Assembly: GCF_052057775.1 (NCBI RefSeq)
Contig: NZ_CP195121.1
Coordinates: 1,550,001-1,614,000 of the forward strand
DNA length: 64,000 bases
Reading direction: 5' to 3'
Source of the DNA: Methanococcoides sp052057775
Lineage (GTDB): Archaea; Halobacteriota; Methanosarcinia; Methanosarcinales; Methanosarcinaceae
Shown here: piece by piece, positions 59,730 to 64,000 of the stretch
Layout: the number at the start of each line of letters is the position of its first letter
How positions within the stretch are numbered: the stretch's first letter is position 1
Position numbers and translations under genes: made by a program
Notes under the pieces: model-generated
What the model saw: only the letters and a program-made list of their open reading frames with translations
What the model was told of the DNA's origin: nothing
Databases searched by the model: none

Positions 59730-60386
59730 TTAAATCTCATCTCTGTAAATATTAGATGATTCCAATTCATCTACTGTATACTCAATTATTTTCAATAATC
59801 CACTCGTTATAGCAGGTTCAAAAAACCGGTTAACTTTATAATAAGTTTTACTTAATTTATCTTCTTTAGTAGTAATTAAAATAAGAACTAAAGAAGCATT
59901 TAAATTTTTAATAATACCATAATAGTATATCTTACTGAGCATAAAGTATAATCTATCTTTGATATAAAACAAGGGTTCAATATTGTTTTTGACTTCAATA
60001 AAGATGTCATTTTTTGGTGTTTTAATATATCCATCAAATAAAGGGTAGTATGAACTTATTGGATCGATCTCGTAAACTTCCATAGATATCTTGGCGTTTT
60101 TAATAAGATTATACTGGTGTAATTTATAGTCATCAATATACTTATTCAAGCCCTCAGCCTTAAATTTCCTTATATCTATCCTTTTCCTTGATATATCGCT
60201 TCTAAAACCAACTTCCTTTGTCAGAGTTTCGCTTACGTATTCTTTCTCTTCAATTTCCTTTTTTTCGGCTGGTTTTACCTTCAAGAACTGAGACAAATTT
60301 TCTGGAAGCTTGACGGCAGTATCATTTATTTGCCCCTGACTATTATTTTCATTCCTCTTCATGTCCTTTTCATTATTATCCATCAA
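59730..60386 (-). CDS. Hypothetical protein with possible PD-(D/E)xK nuclease motif
   Basis: A 218-residue soluble protein. The first 75 residues are charged and probably unstructured. The C-terminal part contains LFDGYIKTPKNDIFIEVKNN, where Asp and an ExK triad are spaced as in PD-(D/E)xK nuclease-fold proteins, followed by amphipathic helices and strands (ASLVLILITTKEDK). The ATG at 60386 is preceded by GAGGGAC. It is low in GC. Family unknown. If the motif is real, it could be a nuclease tied to the mobile elements or to defence; this is inference from six residues. Confidence 0.6.
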   Translation of the reverse strand: MMDNNEKDMKRNENNSQGQINDTAVKLPENLSQFLKVKPAEKKEIEEKEYVSETLTKEVGFRSDISRKRIDIRKFKAEGLNKYIDDYKLHQYNLIKNAKISMEVYEIDPISSYYPLFDGYIKTPKNDIFIEVKNNIEPLFYIKDRLYFMLSKIYYYGIIKNLNASLVLILITTKEDKLSKTYYKVNRFFEPAITSGLLKIIEYTVDELESSNIYRDEI

Positions 60387-60618
60387 ATGTCCCTCTTTAA
60401 ATAAAAATTTAAATCTATATTCATTATTAAATTAGTTATACATATAACTAGAATATGTTCTAAATTTAATCAATAATAGCATTCATTTTGAGGCTCAATT
60501 CACTGCAATAGGAAGAACAATTTCAATTTACCTGCCAGATGCCAACCCTCAAGGAATTAAAATATGCGAGTTCTTTGATTCTGAATGATTGAACAAAAAA
60601 AATCAAAGAAGGGTTAGA

Positions 60619-62037
60619 TTACCCTTCAGAATTCTCAATAAGCTTAATGATGGTCTCTGCCTCTTTGATCAGGTCTTCAGCCTGTTCCTCCGATAGTTTT
60701 CCTTGATCCTTCAATTTTTCAACGCTATCAATGAATTTTTCAAGTTTATCAATAGCTTTCTCATATTCTTCCTTATCAAGCGTAGTGATTACATCATCAA
60801 GTTTTGCATTCAGACTCTTTATTGTAGAAGCGGATAGATTCTCATCACTTCCAATATCTTGCACAAGACTTTCCAGAGCTTTAACCGGATCAGGTCCTGC
60901 AATCTTAATCAGCCACGCATCATCGTTGTTGGAACCTGCAACTATGTATCCTCCGTCTGAGGTCAGTTGCACGGAATAGAAATGATCATTACCTGTACCG
61001 CCAAATGTCATATTCCATTCTTCAGTACCATTTTCATAAGTCTTGATTAGCCAAGCGTCATAATCACCTGCACCTAAAGATGTTGTGTAACCTGCGACTA
61101 TGTACCCGCCATCATCTGTCTGCTGAACAGAATAAGCTCTATCATTACCTGTACCACCAAATGTCATATTCCATTCTTCAGTACCATTCTCATCGGTCTT
61201 GATTAGCCAGGCATCATAAGGAGCACTATAATATTGTTGTTCGTAACCTGCCAGTACAAATCCGCCATCTGATGTTTGTTGAACAGAATAGGCTTCATCA
61301 TAACCTGTGCCTCCAAATGTCATGTTCCATTCTTCAGTACCGTTTTCAAAGGTCTTAATCAGTAAGGCATCAGAAGGAGTATTGAAAGATTGTTGGTAAC
61401 GACCTGCGAGTATGTATCCATCCGGTGTCAGTTGAGCAGATGCTATAGAACAACTTCCATAATCAAATCTCTTGTTCCATTCTTCAGTACCATTTGCATA
61501 GGTCTTAATCAGCCATCCATCATAAGTTTTAAATCCCGCTTTACCTGCAAGTATATATCCCCCATCTGATATCTGAACAGAATTAATGCTATCGTCAGAA
61601 TTACCACTATCAAATATCTTGTCCCATTCTATAGTACCGTTTTCAAAAGTCTTGATTAACCATCCGTTATAAGAATATTTAGGTGCTTCATAAGAACCTG
61701 CGATTATGTATCCGTTATCTTCATTAGTTTGCTGAACAGAATAGGCATAAGCAGAACACATGCCACCAAATGTCATATTCCATTCTTCAGTACCATTTTC
61801 ATAAGTCTTGATTAGCCAGGCATCATAAGTATCGCCCGCACCAAAAGAACTTGTGTAACCTGCCAGTACAAATCCGCCATCTGATGTTTGCTGAACAGAC
61901 TTAGCGATATCAGGATTTATGCCTCCAAACGTCATGTTCCATTCTTCTGCTGGTGCTTCTACAGCAACAGCAGTTCCCACGGTCATTAACAGCAAAGCTA
62001 TTCCGAAACTTATCAGTATACCTTGTTTAATTCCCAT
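60619..62037 (-). CDS. Secreted beta-propeller protein with FIMAH-like C-terminus
   Basis: Start at the ATG at 62037 (MGIKQGILISFGIALLLMTV), right after GGTGGTGGAAATA. The 472-residue protein has a signal peptide, then about seven repeats of 50-60 residues with the pattern EEWNMTFGGTGxDxAYSVQ, QTxDGGYIVAGY and DAWLIKTYENG, which predict a beta-propeller. The last 85 residues (SLNAKLDDVITTLDKEEYEK...) match the end of the NosD-like protein at 52936, a FIMAH-like helical domain. Probably an extracellular matrix or surface protein. It is divergent from the gene at 62592, with which it shares the signal-peptide cassette and a leader motif. Confidence 0.85.
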   Translation of the reverse strand: MGIKQGILISFGIALLLMTVGTAVAVEAPAEEWNMTFGGINPDIAKSVQQTSDGGFVLAGYTSSFGAGDTYDAWLIKTYENGTEEWNMTFGGMCSAYAYSVQQTNEDNGYIIAGSYEAPKYSYNGWLIKTFENGTIEWDKIFDSGNSDDSINSVQISDGGYILAGKAGFKTYDGWLIKTYANGTEEWNKRFDYGSCSIASAQLTPDGYILAGRYQQSFNTPSDALLIKTFENGTEEWNMTFGGTGYDEAYSVQQTSDGGFVLAGYEQQYYSAPYDAWLIKTDENGTEEWNMTFGGTGNDRAYSVQQTDDGGYIVAGYTTSLGAGDYDAWLIKTYENGTEEWNMTFGGTGNDHFYSVQLTSDGGYIVAGSNNDDAWLIKIAGPDPVKALESLVQDIGSDENLSASTIKSLNAKLDDVITTLDKEEYEKAIDKLEKFIDSVEKLKDQGKLSEEQAEDLIKEAETIIKLIENSEG

Positions 62038-62131
62038 TATTTCCACCACCTTATTGATTACAATCTTAAGATCCCTCTACATCTGTAGAGATCATTATCA
62101 ATAAGGCAGGACATGCCCGGAATTTCCAAGT

Positions 62132-62166
62132 TCAAAAAAGGCAGCGATGCCTTGTCGACCCCCCCA
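62132..62166 (-). promoter_or_regulatory. Leader motif with hairpin, minus gene
   Basis: On the minus strand GACAAGGCATCGCTGCC contains the stem AAGGCA-TCGC-TGCCTT followed by a T run, about 95 nt before the start of the propeller gene. A related motif precedes the divergent gene at 62469. The shape resembles an attenuator or terminator. Confidence 0.45.
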
Positions 62167-62467
62167 CAGACAAGCATAAATCTCTAACTAAAAATTGTAC
62201 TCGATCCTATTTATACATTATCAAAAAATAGTATATGTTACTTAAATATATTAATATTTATTATGGGTTATAACATTGCTAACAAAGTAGGCAAAAGTGA
62301 CCAGATACTTTATTGATAATATCTGTTTTTATTATCCCACTCAGTTAACAATATTAAAACCAATAATATATATTATTATATTTATGTAATATGGGGTTTT
62401 CTTTAAGAATGTATTTATAAGACAAAATAGAAATTTAAATTAGAAGTTCATATTCGTCTCTGGGGGA
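62167..62467. other. Divergent promoter region
   Basis: AT-rich region between two divergent secreted-protein genes. TATA-like elements are present on both strands. No gene. Confidence 0.45.
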
Positions 62468-62468
62468 A

Positions 62469-62503
62469 GACAAGGCGGCGCTGCCATTTATTTATGCCTG
62501 ATG
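62469..62503 (+). promoter_or_regulatory. Leader motif, plus gene
   Basis: GACAAGGCGGCGCTGCC preceded by a G run, about 105 nt before the start at 62592. It matches the reverse complement at 62132-62148 in 15 of 17 positions, with the neighbouring G/C run also similar. Confidence 0.45.
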
Positions 62504-62591
62504 GTTTTTGGTATGTTCTGGCTTTAGTTATACTGATCTATACTGAAGTGGATGATCCTGAAGAAACGAATATTATGAGATGGTGGAAGTA

Positions 62592-63758
62592 ATGATAATT
62601 AAACAAAGTATACTGATTTGTTTTGGAATGGCTTTGCTATTAATGACCATTGGAACAGCATCAGTGGTAGCACAGGGTATGGAAACACCAATCTGTACAA
62701 ATCCCGATAGACAAGTGAATCCTGCCATCTCTGGTGACAGGATCGTCTGGATGGATGTGCGCAATGGGAACTGGGATATCCACATGTATGACCTTTCAGT
62801 TGCCATGGAAACACCAATCTGTACCAACCTGTATATCCTCTTAACTGCCATGGAATCACCAATCTGTATCAATCCCGATAAACAAGCGAATCCTGCCATC
62901 TCCGACAACAAAATTGTCTGGATGGATGATCGCAATTGGAACGAAGATATCTACATGTATGACCTTTCAACTGACACGGAAACACCAATCTGTATAAATC
63001 TCGATTATCAAGGATCTCCTTCCATCTCCGGTGACAGGGTAGTCTGGGAGGATAACCGTAATGGAGAAGCAGATATCTACATGTATGACCTTTCAACTGG
63101 CACGGAAATACCAATCTGTACAAATCCTGCGGATCAAGAGTCCCCTTCCATCTCCGGTGACAGGATCGCCTGGATTGATTGGCGTAATGGAGAAGCAGAT
63201 ATCTACATGTATGACCTTTCAACTGGCACGGAAATACCAATCTGTACAAATCTCGGTTATCAAGGATCTCCTTTTATCTCTGGCGACAGGATCGTCTGGA
63301 TGGATATGCGCAATGGGAACTGGGATGTCTACATGTATGACCTTTCAACTGAAACGGAAATACCAATCTGTACTGATCTCACGAATCAATTGTTCCCTTC
63401 CATCTCCGGTGACAGGATCGTCTGGGAAGATAGGCGTAATGGAGAAGCAGATGTCTACATGTATGATCTTTCAACTGCCATGGAAACACCAATCTGTACA
63501 AATCCAGGTAAACAAGTTAATCCTGCCATCTCCGGCAACAGAATTGTCTGGACTGATTGGAATAATGGGGATGCAGATGTCTACATGTACGATCTCGCTG
63601 TGAAGTTGGATGAGGACGGCGTCTTGGAAAAAGGTGAACCCGTCAAAAGTGTGATTCTTGAAGAAAATTTGGATGATAAGACAATTCCTGTATTTTTAAC
63701 TCTTGGAACGATTGCAATACTTGGTCTGGCATTCCTGTTTCTACGTAAGAAAGAGTAA
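62592..63758 (+). CDS. Secreted TolB-like beta-propeller protein with membrane anchor
   Basis: Start at the ATG at 62592 (MIIKQSILICFGMALLLMTI), after GGTGGAAGTA; an ATG at 62580 is also in frame. The 388-residue protein has a signal peptide and about seven 44-residue repeats (QxxPSISGDRIVW, RNGxxDIYMYDLSTxTE, TPICTN) that predict a TolB/YVTN-like propeller. One shortened repeat (LYILLTAMESPICINPDKQ) lacks its middle, a sign of unequal recombination. A membrane helix (FLTLGTIAILGLAFLFL) and RKKE end the protein. The repeats are near-identical at DNA level. Role in the envelope is inferred. Confidence 0.85.
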   Translation: MIIKQSILICFGMALLLMTIGTASVVAQGMETPICTNPDRQVNPAISGDRIVWMDVRNGNWDIHMYDLSVAMETPICTNLYILLTAMESPICINPDKQANPAISDNKIVWMDDRNWNEDIYMYDLSTDTETPICINLDYQGSPSISGDRVVWEDNRNGEADIYMYDLSTGTEIPICTNPADQESPSISGDRIAWIDWRNGEADIYMYDLSTGTEIPICTNLGYQGSPFISGDRIVWMDMRNGNWDVYMYDLSTETEIPICTDLTNQLFPSISGDRIVWEDRRNGEADVYMYDLSTAMETPICTNPGKQVNPAISGNRIVWTDWNNGDADVYMYDLAVKLDEDGVLEKGEPVKSVILEENLDDKTIPVFLTLGTIAILGLAFLFLRKKE

Positions 63759-63827
63759 ACTTAAATAAGGGTTTAAAATCTGATAAAACAGATTTTAATC
63801 CTTATCTGTTTTTATTCACCCTGCTCA

Positions 63828-63995
63828 CTATTTCGCCTTTTTCATGCCGACACAGGCACCTATAAAAATGAGAAACAGAGCACTAATTCCTGAGATTTAT
63901 TCTGCTGGCGGCTGTCCGGTTAAACAACCCACTGCACTGCTAACAAACAGAACCATTCCCAGTACCACCAGTAATCCACTGTTTTTTGTTTTCAT
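63828..63995 (-). pseudogene. Small lipoprotein frame with internal TAA
   Basis: On the minus strand an ATG at 63995 opens MKTKNSGLLVVLGMVLFVSS, AVGCLTGQPPAE and a TAA at 63897-63899. The same frame then continues ISGISALFLIFIGACVGMKK, AK and TAG at 63828. The first part is a lipoprotein-type signal (AVGC lipobox); the second is a C-terminal membrane anchor. Either a 32-residue lipopeptide is made, or a small two-helix protein has been broken by one stop. Confidence 0.4.
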
Positions 63996-64000
63996 TTTTA

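Noticed and set aside
62573..63603. Several minus- and plus-strand ORFs of 80-180 codons over the propeller gene
   Set aside because: They are shadows produced by the near-identical repeats of the 62592 gene.
48686..64000. Tyrosine-recombinase provirus integrated in tRNA-Leu
   Set aside because: No integrase, capsid, terminase or replication gene was seen. The short 13-14 bp direct repeats with inverted termini fit a transposon-like insertion better than a long att core. It cannot be excluded beyond the right edge.

Overview
The window comes from an archaeon, almost certainly a methanogen of the Methanosarcinales and most like Methanococcoides or Methanolobus. This is inferred from gene content: archaeal LonB, RNA polymerase subunit F, ribosomal protein L21e, Pus10 and TrmY, GHMP-type shikimate kinase, PGF-pre-PGF and PGF-CTERM surface proteins, and CxxC-x17-CxxC mini-proteins. 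Promoters are archaeal (TATA boxes) and start sites often carry GGAGG or GGTG Shine-Dalgarno motifs. No methanogenesis gene lies in the window, so the genus is not proven.

Positions 1-12.3 kb hold a PGF-CTERM protein with a CxxCH motif, a flippase-like membrane protein, a coiled-coil repeat protein, an MscS channel, aconitase (acnB), a two-subunit 2-oxoacid:ferredoxin oxidoreductase, a LysE exporter and small genes, including two too short for ordinary ORF calling. Positions 12.5-15.2 kb hold a P-type cation ATPase. Positions 15.4-24.7 kb hold three related secreted surface proteins. They share a TTG start, a leader sequence and a PGF-pre-PGF domain; one carries seven almost identical 270-bp repeats and one is a subtilisin-like protease.

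Positions 24.8-48.6 kb are a mostly minus-strand housekeeping block. It contains a REC-PAS regulator, a LonB-TldD-TldE proteolysis operon, shikimate kinase-chorismate mutase-PurE, two hydantoinase/oxoprolinase paralogues, the archaeal cluster Pus10-L21e-RpoF-DUF655-RsmA-HemK with TrmY beside it, a CNNM-type transporter, RimK with a retropepsin-like protein, and single enzymes.

From the tRNA-Leu(UAA) gene at 48.69 kb to the right edge the window becomes an AT-rich accessory island. Directly after the tRNA there are at least three head-to-tail units. Their ends read GGGATATAG inward, and 13-14 bp direct repeats copied from the tRNA 3' flank sit at each boundary (48767, 51155, 54668). The island also holds five fragments that look like the C-terminus of Cas1, an inverted 0.85-kb duplication carrying a CxxC mini-protein gene with a long conserved leader, and a terminus fused to the 3' end of a different tRNA. 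My best reading is serial insertion of casposon-like or casposon-derived elements at the tRNA 3' end, now mostly decayed and carrying cargo (LysE, YwbE, secreted proteins). The right part of the island carries a MarR-MFS pair with two perfect operator palindromes and secreted beta-propeller proteins that share one signal-peptide cassette. This island is the part most worth following up.
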